Part shown: piece after piece, positions 49,101 through 57,373 of the stretch
Numbering within the stretch: position 1 is the stretch's first letter
How the letters are laid out: each line of letters begins with the position of its first letter
NCBI GenBank assembly: GCA_030425185.1
Contig: JAUIAU010000009.1
Location: 1 to 64,000, forward strand
Reading direction: 5' to 3'
Length of the DNA stretch: 64,000 nt
Origin: Alphaproteobacteria bacterium
GTDB lineage: Bacteria; Pseudomonadota; Alphaproteobacteria; Rhodobacterales; Rhodobacteraceae
Position numbers and translations under genes: made by a program
The notes under the pieces: generated by a model
Seen by the model: only the letters and a program-made list of their open reading frames with translations
Databases searched by the model: none
What the model was told of the DNA's origin: nothing

Positions 49101-49658
49101 GCTGTTGAGCTTGAGCTCGGCCTCGTGGCGGCGCTGGTAGAGACCGCTGATCCCGGCCGCTTCCTCGAGAATGCGGCGGCGCGCCTTGGGCCGGGCGTTG
49201 ATCAGCTCCGAGATCTGGCCCTGCCGCACCAGCGCGGGCGAATGCGCGCCCGTCGAGGCATCGGCGAAGAGCATCTGGACATCGCGGGCCCGCACTTCCT
49301 TGCCGGCCGCGCGATAGGCCGAGCCGACGTCGCGGGTGATCCGGCGCACGATCTCGAGCTGGTCGAGGTCGTTGAACCCCGGCGGGGCACGGCGGTCCGA
49401 GTTGTCGAGGACCAGCGTCACCTCGGCGTAGTTGCGCGCGGGGCGGGTGGCGGCCCCGGCGAAGATCACGTCCTCCATCCCGCCGCCGCGCATCGCGGTC
49501 GGGCGGTTCTCGCCCATGACCCAGCGCAGCGCCTCGAGCAGGTTCGACTTGCCGCAGCCGTTCGGCCCGACCACGCCCGTCAATCCCTCCGAGATGATCA
49601 GGTCGGTGGGATCGACGAAGCTCTTGAAGCCGTTGAGGCGGAGGCGCGTGAAACGCAA
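46200..49658 (-). CDS. smc: Chromosome segregation protein SMC
   Basis: A 1152-residue SMC ATPase, part of the condensin complex. The Walker A GPNGCGKS is at 31-38, followed by long Ala/Glu/Arg-rich coiled coils (about 170-500 and 650-960), a hinge around 510-640, and the C-terminal signature LSLLSGGEQTLTALALIFAV with Walker B CVLDEVDAPLDDANV. The start is TTG at 49658; a stop codon ten codons upstream in frame leaves no other choice that keeps MRFTRLRLNGFKSF. The partner genes scpA and scpB are not in the window. Confidence 0.97.
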   Translation of the reverse strand: MRFTRLRLNGFKSFVDPTDLIISEGLTGVVGPNGCGKSNLLEALRWVMGENRPTAMRGGGMEDVIFAGAATRPARNYAEVTLVLDNSDRRAPPGFNDLDQLEIVRRITRDVGSAYRAAGKEVRARDVQMLFADASTGAHSPALVRQGQISELINARPKARRRILEEAAGISGLYQRRHEAELKLNSTETNLFRVDDVLESLAQQLSQLTRQAKQAARYREIGAEIRRAEGLLLYRRWREADQAASEARATQAERLRAASEAERAARIAAAAREAAEDALPPLREEEAIAAAVLQRLLVQRDTLAEQESRARERIDTLAARIAQIDKDAEREAALNRDAGETIDRLTWEQTELEKAGEGHDRRLAAAAEAARAAGDVLSERETALSEMTEDVARLSARHQSAERLVAESRRAAERAEDERTRAETAAAEARARAETLRAETARAAAEAEAAEARAAAAETALAEAEAERAALQSRESDARAARSEAEGEVGALRAEVSGLARIVDRETGGGAQLLDTLSVDDGFEAALGAALGDDLKYGRTEGAGGSGWADLPAYPDTAPLPDGAAPLAPHVRAPEVLARRLSRIGLVPDAATGARLQPALQPGQRLVTQAGDLWRWDGFSTRADEASSATALRLQQVNRLAALRRQLDDLEARAEVARAAHEDLLADLAEATERDKAARAARRAADAAQSDASRAQSRAEAELNLAEGKVETLSHSAIRHAEDASSARAALAEAERTLAGLENLADARATLEEVKVTVEAARMTMMARRSAHDEVRREGEARLKRSQQIMTEISGWRHRLDSAAARGADLAERRSAAEAELKDAQAAPEEIAAKRAALGYEIDRAEARKAEAGDLLAAGEAALREASASERAADQAASEAREARARAEARAEAAAEAVTLAAERIEEALEVTPEQLLETLGADPDRLPPADEIDIELARLRRQRDALGAVNLRAEEDRKAVETEYDQLAKEKGDLEEAIKKLRAGIAGLNREGRERLLTAFEEVNRNFATLFTHLFGGGEAKLVLVESDDPLEAGLEIMCQPPGKKLSVLSLLSGGEQTLTALALIFAVFLANPAPICVLDEVDAPLDDANVTRFCDLLDEMTRRTETRFLIITHHAVTMSRMDRLFGVTMGEQGVSQLVSVDLKKAEALVA

Positions 49659-49754
49659 GGCGGGCGACTCGGATTTGCTGCAGGTTTTTCATTTGTCCGG
49701 GGTCCCGGGCGGTGAGTCAACGCCGCACCCCCAGATACCGCTGGCGCAGGACGG

Positions 49755-49763
49755 TTATCCACA
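49755..49763 (+). promoter_or_regulatory. Perfect DnaA-box consensus (TTATCCACA)
   Basis: TTATCCACA lies in the 187-base gap between smc and the membrane-protein gene, 21 bases upstream of that gene's -35. Its location next to smc, a chromosome-organising gene, is suggestive. It could be a regulatory DnaA site or chance. Confidence 0.4.
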
Positions 49764-49777
49764 AGATGTAGGATTTA

Positions 49778-49790
49778 TTGTCGTTGACAA
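49778..49790. promoter_or_regulatory. Palindrome TTGTC-GTT-GACAA over the -35 region
   Basis: A perfect inverted repeat with 5-bp arms and a 3-base centre overlaps the -35 hexamer of the next gene. Its outer TTGT...ACAA resembles sites of GntR-type repressors, but the regulator is unknown. Binding here would block polymerase. Confidence 0.5.
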
Positions 49791-49810
49791 CTAAATTTGC
49801 AGGCGATAAT
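49784..49810 (+). promoter_or_regulatory. Candidate promoter of the SLAC1/TsoY-like membrane-protein gene
   Basis: TTGACA (49784-49789) is a perfect -35; GATAAT (49805-49810) is a near-perfect -10 with a short 15-base spacer. The -10 sits inside the near-palindrome GGCGATAATGATTGCC (49802-49817), a second candidate operator. The A/T-rich stretch is unusual for this genome. Confidence 0.55.
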
Positions 49811-49845
49811 GATTGCCACAGTCAATTACTTGGAGGGACCACCCC

Positions 49846-51060
49846 ATGTCGCCCCGCTCCGCCGCGAATACCGGCTACGCCCCGCTCTACTTCCTGTCCT
49901 CCGTGGGCGCTGGCGGCCTTGCCGTCACGTTCTTCATGTACCTGATGTTCTGGGTGAAGCACCCGGGCCAGTCGGTCCCCGTGTTCGAGGACATCGCCGC
50001 CGCGTTCGGCTCCGGGTCCCTGCCGCTGCAGATCGCCATCGTGCTGGGCATGGCCGGTGTCGCCGTCTTCGGCGTGCTGAACCTGCGCTACCTCGCGTGG
50101 AACCTCGGCAAGTTCAACGCGTTCCGGAAGACCGACGCCTACGAGACGCTGCGCAACTCGAACGGCGAGACGACGCTTCTGGCCCTGCCGCTGGCGCTGG
50201 CGATGAGCATCAACGTCGGCTTCCTGCTGGGCCTCGTCTTCGTGCCGGGCCTGTGGGGTATCGTGGAATACCTGTTCCCGGCGGCGATGGCAGCCTTCGT
50301 ACTCGTCGGTATCCTCGCCTTTGCCTATATCGGTGACTTCCTCGGCCGCGTGCTGTCGAAAGGCGGCCTGTTCGACGTGACGCTGCACAACAGCTTCGCC
50401 CAACTGCTGCCTGCCTTCGCGCTGGCCATGGTCGCGGTCGGCCTGTCCGCCCCCGCCGCGATGAGCAGCGTGCCCGCCACCGTCGGCACCGCGCTGGTCC
50501 TGTCCACGGTCTTCGGCACCCTCGCCGTCCTCTACGCCCTGGTCGCCGGGATCACCGCGTTCAACTCGATGCTGCACTACGGCACCGCGCGGGAAGCCGC
50601 CCCGACGCTGCTGATCCTCATCCCGCTGCTGACCGTTCTGGGCATCATAGTGCTGCGGCAGGACCATGGCCTGCACACCACCTTCGAGGTGCACGGCACG
50701 GCCGCCGAAACCATGAGCTTCCTCGCCAAGGTGCTGGCGGTGCAGTTCGGCATCCTCGGTCTCGGCCTCGCCGTGCTGCGCAAGCAGGGCTACCTCGGAT
50801 CCTTCGTCTTCGGCGACAAGACCTCGCCGGGCGCCTACACCCTGGTCTGCCCCGGTGTCGCGCTGTCGGTGATGCTGCACTTCTTCATCAACAAGGGCCT
50901 CGTCGCCACCGGCCTGATCGTGAAGTTCGGCGTTGCCTACTGGGCCTTCACCTCGGTCGCGCTGGCCTTCCAGATCGCGATGATCGCGCTGGTCTTCTAC
51001 CTGAACGCCCGTCACTTCGGGGCAGGCCGGACCGCAGCGGCCGCGGTTCCCGCCGAATAA
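49846..51060 (+). CDS. Polytopic membrane protein with a single cysteine (possibly TsoY family, SLAC1/TehA-like)
   Basis: A 404-residue protein with about ten membrane helices. The start SANTGYAPLYFLSSVGAGGL and helices such as YLMFWVKHPGQSVPVFEDI look like families I recall as TsoY, related to the SLAC1/TehA (TDT) fold; I recall that some members are selenoproteins. The whole chain has one Cys, in AYTLVCPGVALSVM, about residue 340, where Sec might sit in relatives (recollection, not checked). GGAGGG precedes the ATG. It has its own strong promoter with palindromes and a terminator, so it is a single-gene unit. Transport of a small anion is a guess from the fold. Confidence 0.6.
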   Translation: MSPRSAANTGYAPLYFLSSVGAGGLAVTFFMYLMFWVKHPGQSVPVFEDIAAAFGSGSLPLQIAIVLGMAGVAVFGVLNLRYLAWNLGKFNAFRKTDAYETLRNSNGETTLLALPLALAMSINVGFLLGLVFVPGLWGIVEYLFPAAMAAFVLVGILAFAYIGDFLGRVLSKGGLFDVTLHNSFAQLLPAFALAMVAVGLSAPAAMSSVPATVGTALVLSTVFGTLAVLYALVAGITAFNSMLHYGTAREAAPTLLILIPLLTVLGIIVLRQDHGLHTTFEVHGTAAETMSFLAKVLAVQFGILGLGLAVLRKQGYLGSFVFGDKTSPGAYTLVCPGVALSVMLHFFINKGLVATGLIVKFGVAYWAFTSVALAFQIAMIALVFYLNARHFGAGRTAAAAVPAE

Positions 51061-51079
51061 GGACCGGCACAGAACAGCG

Positions 51080-51109
51080 AAAGGGCGGCCCTGGGGCCGC
51101 CCTTTTTTT
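51080..51109 (+). terminator. Strong intrinsic terminator
   Basis: AAAGGGCGGCC (51080-51090) pairs perfectly with GGCCGCCCTTT (51095-51105) around CTGG and runs into seven T. It ends the membrane-protein gene; the opposite gene ends 19 bases later, and the stem's A-run gives a U-run on the other strand, so it may serve both genes. Confidence 0.9.
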
Positions 51110-51127
51110 GCATACTATGCACTTTGC

Positions 51128-53038
51128 TTAGTTTGCATCTGCCAAGCTGTTGGCGAGGCGCATCAGCGACACCGCCTCGCGCCGGTAGCCGAAAGGATCG
51201 CTGCCGGTCGCCCCGTCGGCCAGCGCGATGGCGTCACCGTACCCCCACCCTGTCACGTAGTCCGAGCCCCGCAGAAGCTGGCCGAAGCCCGCGATGGCGG
51301 CGGCGAAGCGGGTTTCGGGATCCGCCTCGGTCACGGTGGCGGGGATGGGCTGTTCGATCAGCGCAGAGGTCTGGGTCCCCGGCGCCTTGTAGCGCAGGCG
51401 CAGGAAGGCCAGTTCATCGGCCGGACCGGCAGGCGCCCCGGCTGCCCCGTAGCGCAGCGGATCGTTCAGCACGGCGGGCGAGCCGACCGGGGTGACCTCG
51501 TAGAGTGCGGTGACCGCATGGCCCGCGCCGATCTCGCCCGCGTCGACGCGGTCGTTGTTGAAGTCCTCGCGGTTCAGCGCCCGGGTTTCGTAGCCGATCA
51601 GGCGGTACTCGGCGACGGCGGCCGGGTTGAACTCGACCTGCACCTTCACGTCGTCGGCAATCGGGAACAGCGCGCCGGTCAGCTGGTCCACCAGCACCTT
51701 GCGGGCCTCCATCAGCGTGTCGATGTAGGCCGCCTGCCCGTTCCCGTTCTGCGCCAGCGCCTGCATCGTGGCATCGTCGAGGTTGCCGCGCCCGAATCCG
51801 AGGACCGAGAGATAGACGCCTTCGTCACGGCGGTCGGCGATGAACTCCTCGAGCGCGGCCGGATCGGACAGGCCGACGTTGAAGTCCCCGTCGGTGGCGA
51901 GCAGGACACGGCTGACCTCGCCCTCGGCCAGCATCTTCGCGGCGGTGGCATAGGCCTGTTGCAGACCCTCCTGCCCCGCGGTCGAGCCGCCCGCCTCCAA
52001 CCGGTCGAGCGCGGCGAGGATCGTGGCCCGCTCGCCCGCCGGGGTGGGGGCCAGCACCTCGCCCGCACTGCCGGCATAGGTGACGATGGCGACCTCATCC
52101 TCGGGACGCAGCTCGGACAGCATCAGCCGGAAGGACTGCTTCAGGAGCGGCAGCTTGTCGGCATCCTGCATCGAGCCGGAGGTGTCGATGAGGAAGACGA
52201 GGTTGAGCGGCGGACGCTCCGCCACCGGCGGCATCCGTCCCTGCAGCGCGATGCGCAGCAGGCGGGTGTCCGGGTTCCACGGTGTCTGCGTCAGGGTGAC
52301 GGTGGGACGGAACGGCGTATCACCCTCGGGCGCGGCCAGATCGTAGGGGAAGTAGTTCACCATTTCCTCGATCCGGACGGCGTCCTTCGGGGGCATCATG
52401 CCGTTCAGGATCGACGACCGGATCACCGCCCAGGACGCGGTGTCCACGTCGGCGGAGAAGGTCGAGACAGGCTCGTCGGCGGCGATTTTCACCGGGTTCT
52501 CGTCCGCGTTGGCGAAGGCTTCGGTGTCGGCTTCGGGCGGAAGGTACAGCGCGTCGGGAGCCACGGCGCCGACGGCGAGTTCCATCTGCGGCGCCGAGAG
52601 CTTCACCGCCGCCGCGCGGTCGGCCAGCATCGGCGCGGGCGCGGGCAGCGGTGCAGGAAGCGGCGCGGGCAGCGCGTCGACGACGACCGGTTCCACCTGC
52701 GGCGCCTCGCTGTCGTCGGTGACCAGCGGAACCACCGGGGGCGGGCCCATGTCCCGCAGCGCAGGGTAGGCCACGACGAGGGCGACGGCGACAAGGCCAG
52801 TAGAAGTGACGAGCGCGGCGCGCGTGGGGAAGTGCGAAAGCATGGTGCGAACTCCTGTCCAGAACCCCGCCCCCTGTCTGGGGCGATCGGACATGGGACG
52901 CGCGTCGGGGCCGGTTCCTTGGCGGGCCTCGAAGTTTTTTTGTGCCAGCGCCAGCGCACGCGCCTTCGCGGCCGGATCGGCCTCCGGGGTCGCGCGGGTC
53001 ATCTCGCGGGCCAGACGGTCGAGCGGATCGTCGGTCAT
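51128..53038 (-). CDS. Membrane-anchored VWA-domain protein (YfbK-like)
   Basis: A 636-residue protein: a cytoplasmic N-terminus of about 70 residues, one helix (about 74-92), a Pro/Ala linker (about 120-140), the VWF-associated N domain (DVDTASWAVIRSSILNGMM), a VWA domain with an intact MIDAS (DTSGSM about 285, GGSTAG, ATDGDFN) and a C-terminal DUF3520-like part. The bulk should be periplasmic. It overlaps the upstream sigma-factor gene by 4 bases (ATGA), and its small cytoplasmic tail is in the position of an anti-sigma factor, so it may tether the sigma factor (inference). No ligand can be named. Confidence 0.9.
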   Translation of the reverse strand: MTDDPLDRLAREMTRATPEADPAAKARALALAQKNFEARQGTGPDARPMSDRPRQGAGFWTGVRTMLSHFPTRAALVTSTGLVAVALVVAYPALRDMGPPPVVPLVTDDSEAPQVEPVVVDALPAPLPAPLPAPAPMLADRAAAVKLSAPQMELAVGAVAPDALYLPPEADTEAFANADENPVKIAADEPVSTFSADVDTASWAVIRSSILNGMMPPKDAVRIEEMVNYFPYDLAAPEGDTPFRPTVTLTQTPWNPDTRLLRIALQGRMPPVAERPPLNLVFLIDTSGSMQDADKLPLLKQSFRLMLSELRPEDEVAIVTYAGSAGEVLAPTPAGERATILAALDRLEAGGSTAGQEGLQQAYATAAKMLAEGEVSRVLLATDGDFNVGLSDPAALEEFIADRRDEGVYLSVLGFGRGNLDDATMQALAQNGNGQAAYIDTLMEARKVLVDQLTGALFPIADDVKVQVEFNPAAVAEYRLIGYETRALNREDFNNDRVDAGEIGAGHAVTALYEVTPVGSPAVLNDPLRYGAAGAPAGPADELAFLRLRYKAPGTQTSALIEQPIPATVTEADPETRFAAAIAGFGQLLRGSDYVTGWGYGDAIALADGATGSDPFGYRREAVSLMRLANSLADAN

Positions 53039-53577
53039 GCCTCCAACTCCTTCGCGTGAAGGGCGCGCAGGCGTTTGCGCACCTCGGCCATCCGCCAGTG
53101 GATCGTGCCTTCGGAGACGCCCAGCACCTGCCCCGCCTCGGCATGGGTCATGCCCTCGTCCAAGAGCAGCGCCAGCGTCGTCACCAGTTCGTCGGGCAGG
53201 CTGCGCATCGCTTCGGCGAGCCAGGTGCGTGCCTCGGCATCCTCGGCCAGGCCCGCCTGCCGGTTGACCTCGTGCGTGCCCCAGTCGGCGGCAAGCCGGG
53301 TCTGGCGGGCGCTGCGGCGGCGGCGATCCTCGGCTGCGTTCACAGTGACACGGTAGAGCCAGGTGGTGAAGCGCGCCTCGCCGCGGTAGCCGCCGATCTT
53401 GCCGGGCAGCGCGGCGCAGACGTCCTGCGCGAGGTCCTCGGCCTCGGCCCGGCTGCCGAGCAGGCGGAACCCGAGCCGGTACACCCGGTCGTAGTGCCGC
53501 TCGAGCAGCGCCGCGAAGGCTGCGCCGTCACCGTCTTTCGTCCTGCGGGCGAGGTCCTCGTCGCTGTGCATGACCAT
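53035..53577 (-). CDS. ECF-type RNA polymerase sigma factor
   Basis: A sigma factor of about 180 residues. Region 2 is AFAALLERHYDRVYRLGFRL through AEDLAQDVCAALPGK and FTTWLYRVTVNAAED; region 4 is LPDELVTTLALLLDEGMTHA followed by GQVLGVSEGTIHWRMAEVRK. There is no region 1 or 3, as in ECF factors. The start is ambiguous: ATG at 53577 or 53571, both ahead of HSDEDLARR; the longer frame would overlap tamB. It is coupled to the VWA gene, which probably encodes its regulator. Confidence 0.9.
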   Translation of the reverse strand: MVMHSDEDLARRTKDGDGAAFAALLERHYDRVYRLGFRLLGSRAEAEDLAQDVCAALPGKIGGYRGEARFTTWLYRVTVNAAEDRRRRSARQTRLAADWGTHEVNRQAGLAEDAEARTWLAEAMRSLPDELVTTLALLLDEGMTHAEAGQVLGVSEGTIHWRMAEVRKRLRALHAKELEA

Positions 53578-53614
53578 ATCGGGGGCCGGTCGCACCGCGG
53601 GCGTCAAGGGGGCT

Positions 53615-56600
53615 TCAGTAGTCACGTTCGAAGAACAGGCCGATGCCGGTCTCGCCATCGCTGGCCGCCGAGCCGCGCGCGGTGATGCCGGGGCCGAGAT
53701 CGAGGTTCAGGCGAAGCTCGGTCCGGCCCTTTGACACGGTGACATCGGAGTAGACGTTCTCCGAGATGTAGCGCCCCGCGCGGACCGCCGTGCCGCCCTC
53801 GGGATCGGTCGCCACGTCGAGATCGGCGAGGCCGAAGGACTGCCGCAGGTTGCCGACGATCCCGTCCCCGCCGCGCCCGGCCAGCGTCGCCACCGCCGCC
53901 GCCAGCTGCGCGGCCTGCAGCGGCGAGATCCGATCCAGCCCGCGCCCGAAGAGCAGCCGCGCGAGGATCTCGTCCTCAGGCAGGTCCGGGCTGGCGGTCA
54001 GGCGCAGCTCCGACGCGGAAGCGGCCCCTTCGAGGATCACCGCGATGTCGGTTCCGGCGCTGGTCGTGGTCGCCGTCAGTCCGATCTGGGGGTCGAGGCC
54101 GCCCTGCAGGCGCGCGAACCCCTCGGTCAGGGTCAGGCGCTTGCCGAGGATGTCGAGCCGTCCCCGGATCAGGTCGAACTGACCGGTGGGGACCGGGTCA
54201 CGGGTCGTGCCGCCGAGGCGCAGCGCCCCGCCCAGTTCGGCGTCGAGACCCCGCCCGCGCAGGAAGATCCGGTTCGGCGCGCGCACCGCGAGATCGAGCG
54301 TGTAGGGCGGCGCCTGTGCCCGGCGCGCGGCACCGGGCGGTGTGATCCCGGCATTGGCCCGGGTCCGGGCCGCGGCGGGGCTGTCCCCGACATGGGTGAT
54401 CTCCGGCACGCTGCCCGCGCTGCCGGACAGGGTCTCGGGGATGCGGATCTCGGTTGGACCGAGCCGCAGGTCGCCCGCGATGCGCGCCCCCCCGGTCAGG
54501 GGTCCGTCCAGGCCGAGCGCCCCGTCGAGGGTGGTTTCGATCAGCGGCGCGCGGGCGATGCCGAGCCCGGCCAGATCGAGCCGCAGCGCCGCGGGCAGTC
54601 CCGGCGACAACCCGAGGGTCCCGGTCAGCGTGGCGCGCCCTCCGGCGGCATCGCCAGCCGTCAGGTCGAGCCGCGCCTGCGACCCCGCCAGCCGCAGACC
54701 GCCGGTGATCGTCGGCAGACGCAGACCGGCCGCCGGGGCAGCCAACCCCGCACCCGAGAGCCGCAGGTCGCCGCCGAGCGACGCGAGGCGCGGCGGCCCG
54801 TTGAGGCTCAGGTCGACGAGCGCCCGCCCGGTCAGCGTGCTTGGGGCCAAACGGCGGTTGAGCGCGATCAGGGGCAGCGCCCCTGTGATCCGCAGATCGG
54901 TGCGGGACAGGTCGGTGCGGGCCGTGCCGCTGACGCGCGCCTCCAGCCCGGCCGGTCCGGTGGCGTCGAGGGTCAGCGCGACGCTGTCGGTCCCGCGCGG
55001 CGTGGCCCGCGCGGTCAGGGTGAGGGGTCCGGACAGGTCGTCGCTGAGGACGGCCAGGTCCGCGATCCGCCCATTGAGGGCGATCGCGCCCGAGTCCGGG
55101 GTCAGCGTTCCCTGTGCGGAAAACGTTGCGCGGGGGCTGGTCAACCGGGCCGTCGTCAGGGTCAGGTTGCGCCCCGACAGGATGGCGTCGAGCCGGAGCG
55201 CGGGCGATCCGGCGAGCAGGGCATCGGCCTCGGCCAGCCCCGTGGTCAGGGTCGCGGCCTCCGCATCGAGGGTCAGGGCAAGACGCTGAGCAGGCAAGTC
55301 GCCGTCGAAGGTCCCGTCCGCCACGATGCGGCCCCCGAGCGACCGGCCGGTCAGTGCCCCCAGCGGCGCAAGATCGGGGACCGACAGGCGCAAGGTACCG
55401 GTCGCGGCGAGGTTCTCCAGCGGGCCGCGGACCGGCGCAGTGGCCGTTCCGTCCAGGTCCAGCTCGGCCCCGGCGGCAGAAGCGGTCAGGGCATAGCTCC
55501 AGTCGAGACCGTCGGTGCTGTCCGCCGTGGTGACAAGGCGCGCCGGACCGGACAGCCCCGGATCGAGCCGCGCGAGATCGGGCAGGCGGGCGTCGACGGC
55601 CAGGCGCCCGGAGGTACTGGCGAGGCGCAAGTCGGCTTCGGCCTCTGCCCCGCTGGCGCGAAGCCGGGCGCCTTGCAGGACAAGTCCGTCGGTGTCGCGC
55701 CGGAGGCGTCCCGACAGGCTGGCAGACCCGGTCAGAAGAGGATCGAGACGCGCCTCGCCCAGCGCGAGGTCCGTGCCCGCCGCGTCGACGGTCAGATCGA
55801 ACGCCCCGTCGAGCGGGCGGGCCGTGCCGGTCAGGGTCAGGTCGAGCGCCCCCGCCAGCGGCCGGGCCGCCAGCGGCGCGGCGCGGGTGAGGTCGGGCAG
55901 CCGCAGGGCGAGCCGCCCGTCGAGGCGCAGCGGCGTATCGGTCCCGACGGTCAGCGCCCCGTCGGCCTCACCCGCCGCCGTCACAAGGCGCAACGCCTCG
56001 ATGTCGAGCGGGCCACCCGCCTGCCACGTGGCCCGCAGCCTGGCGTCGAGGCGGTCGCCCAGCAGCGGCGCGGTCTCGGGCGAGAGGCCGGAGAGGCCCG
56101 TGGCCGCCAGGGTCAACTCGGCACTGATCTGCGGGCCGGACGCCCCGCGCCCGATGGTCCCGCCGCCACCGAGTTCCAGACGGTCGATCCGCGTGCCGTC
56201 CCGATCCACCGACCGGGCAACGGCGGTCAGGCTCCAGCTCTCGCCCTCGGCCGCATCGAAGCCGAGGGACAGATCGGCGCCCGCCAGCCGCAGCGCCGGG
56301 CCGGGAACCGGCAGCCGCACGGAGGCGCCATCGGGGGCGGCCAGTTGTCCGATCAGGGCGAACCGCTCGGGCACGCCATCCGCCGCGAGACGCGCGTCGC
56401 CGTCGAGACGCAGCCGGTCGGTCCGGATCGCCAGCCGGTCGAGCGTGGTCGCCCCGTCCGGTGCCCGGCTGCCCGCCGCCGCGAGCGTCGTGTCGGGGCC
56501 GAAGAACGGGCGCAGCTCGGCCGTCACCATCGGGCGCAGATCACCGGCAAGATCGGCGGTGAAGGCCAGCGGGGCGTCGGGCGCGGGGCGGTTCAGGGTC

Positions 56601-57373
56601 ACCGCCCCGGCCAGCCGGTCGGTGCCGTCCGTGGCCAGCGCAACGTCCACGGTCAGGTCGTCCACAGGACCCGTCCCGGCAACCGTCAGGGCAACGGCAG
56701 GCGCGCCGGGCAGGCCGAGGCGGCGCGACAGAAGCCCGCCTGCCGCGTCTTCTGCACCAAGGTCGAGGGACAGGACGCGGCTCTCGGCGTCGAACCCGGC
56801 CTCCAGCGCCAGCCGGGCCGCCAGACCGTCCCTGCCGGTTGCCGTGATCCGCGCCGTGCCGGAGCCGCCTGCCAGCGTCAGGCCCCCCGACAGGCTCAGG
56901 CTGACCGCTTCGCCCACGAGCGCGGGGCCGAGATCGATGCGGTCGATGGAGAGCGTGTCGATGGTGATGGCCACGGGCAGGTCGGGCAGGGTGAAACCGG
57001 TGCCGGGCGCGGCCGCCTCGGGCGCGGGCAGGCTGTCAGGGGTGCGGTCGGGCAGACGGTCGATCACCAGCGCCTCGGCGCTGAGCCGGGTCACGTCGAG
57101 GCGTCCCGCCAGCAGGGCCGCCCGGTTCCAGTCGAGCACCGCGCCGCGCAGGGTCAGCCAGACGCCCCCGGCATCGGCGATCGTCATCTCGGCCAGCCGG
57201 GCCTGCGAGGAAAGCGCCCCCTCGAACCCGCTGATCCGCACCTCGCGCCCGGCACCGGACAAGCGGCTTTCGAGAAAGCGGGACAGCACCGTGCCATCGT
57301 CGGATTGCGCCGGGGCGCTGGCGGGGGCCAAGACCACCGCGAGGGACAGGAGAAGCGCGCGGAGCCGGACCAT
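53615..57373 (-). CDS. tamB: Translocation and assembly module subunit TamB
   Basis: A 1252-residue protein with a signal-anchor (MVRLRALLLSLAVVLAPASA) and a very long beta-rich, repetitive periplasmic body (many LDGRLALRLPDL-like repeats) ending in the conserved DUF490 domain (GRLDILGKRLTLTEGFARLQ, DLPEDEILARLLFGRGLDRI, FGLADLDVATDPEGGTAVRA, ISENVYSDVTVSKGRTEL). TamB-like proteins bridge the periplasm and move phospholipids or help outer-membrane protein insertion with TamA. Its start shares one base with the tamA stop (TGATG). Confidence 0.95.
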   Translation of the reverse strand: MVRLRALLLSLAVVLAPASAPAQSDDGTVLSRFLESRLSGAGREVRISGFEGALSSQARLAEMTIADAGGVWLTLRGAVLDWNRAALLAGRLDVTRLSAEALVIDRLPDRTPDSLPAPEAAAPGTGFTLPDLPVAITIDTLSIDRIDLGPALVGEAVSLSLSGGLTLAGGSGTARITATGRDGLAARLALEAGFDAESRVLSLDLGAEDAAGGLLSRRLGLPGAPAVALTVAGTGPVDDLTVDVALATDGTDRLAGAVTLNRPAPDAPLAFTADLAGDLRPMVTAELRPFFGPDTTLAAAGSRAPDGATTLDRLAIRTDRLRLDGDARLAADGVPERFALIGQLAAPDGASVRLPVPGPALRLAGADLSLGFDAAEGESWSLTAVARSVDRDGTRIDRLELGGGGTIGRGASGPQISAELTLAATGLSGLSPETAPLLGDRLDARLRATWQAGGPLDIEALRLVTAAGEADGALTVGTDTPLRLDGRLALRLPDLTRAAPLAARPLAGALDLTLTGTARPLDGAFDLTVDAAGTDLALGEARLDPLLTGSASLSGRLRRDTDGLVLQGARLRASGAEAEADLRLASTSGRLAVDARLPDLARLDPGLSGPARLVTTADSTDGLDWSYALTASAAGAELDLDGTATAPVRGPLENLAATGTLRLSVPDLAPLGALTGRSLGGRIVADGTFDGDLPAQRLALTLDAEAATLTTGLAEADALLAGSPALRLDAILSGRNLTLTTARLTSPRATFSAQGTLTPDSGAIALNGRIADLAVLSDDLSGPLTLTARATPRGTDSVALTLDATGPAGLEARVSGTARTDLSRTDLRITGALPLIALNRRLAPSTLTGRALVDLSLNGPPRLASLGGDLRLSGAGLAAPAAGLRLPTITGGLRLAGSQARLDLTAGDAAGGRATLTGTLGLSPGLPAALRLDLAGLGIARAPLIETTLDGALGLDGPLTGGARIAGDLRLGPTEIRIPETLSGSAGSVPEITHVGDSPAAARTRANAGITPPGAARRAQAPPYTLDLAVRAPNRIFLRGRGLDAELGGALRLGGTTRDPVPTGQFDLIRGRLDILGKRLTLTEGFARLQGGLDPQIGLTATTTSAGTDIAVILEGAASASELRLTASPDLPEDEILARLLFGRGLDRISPLQAAQLAAAVATLAGRGGDGIVGNLRQSFGLADLDVATDPEGGTAVRAGRYISENVYSDVTVSKGRTELRLNLDLGPGITARGSAASDGETGIGLFFERDY

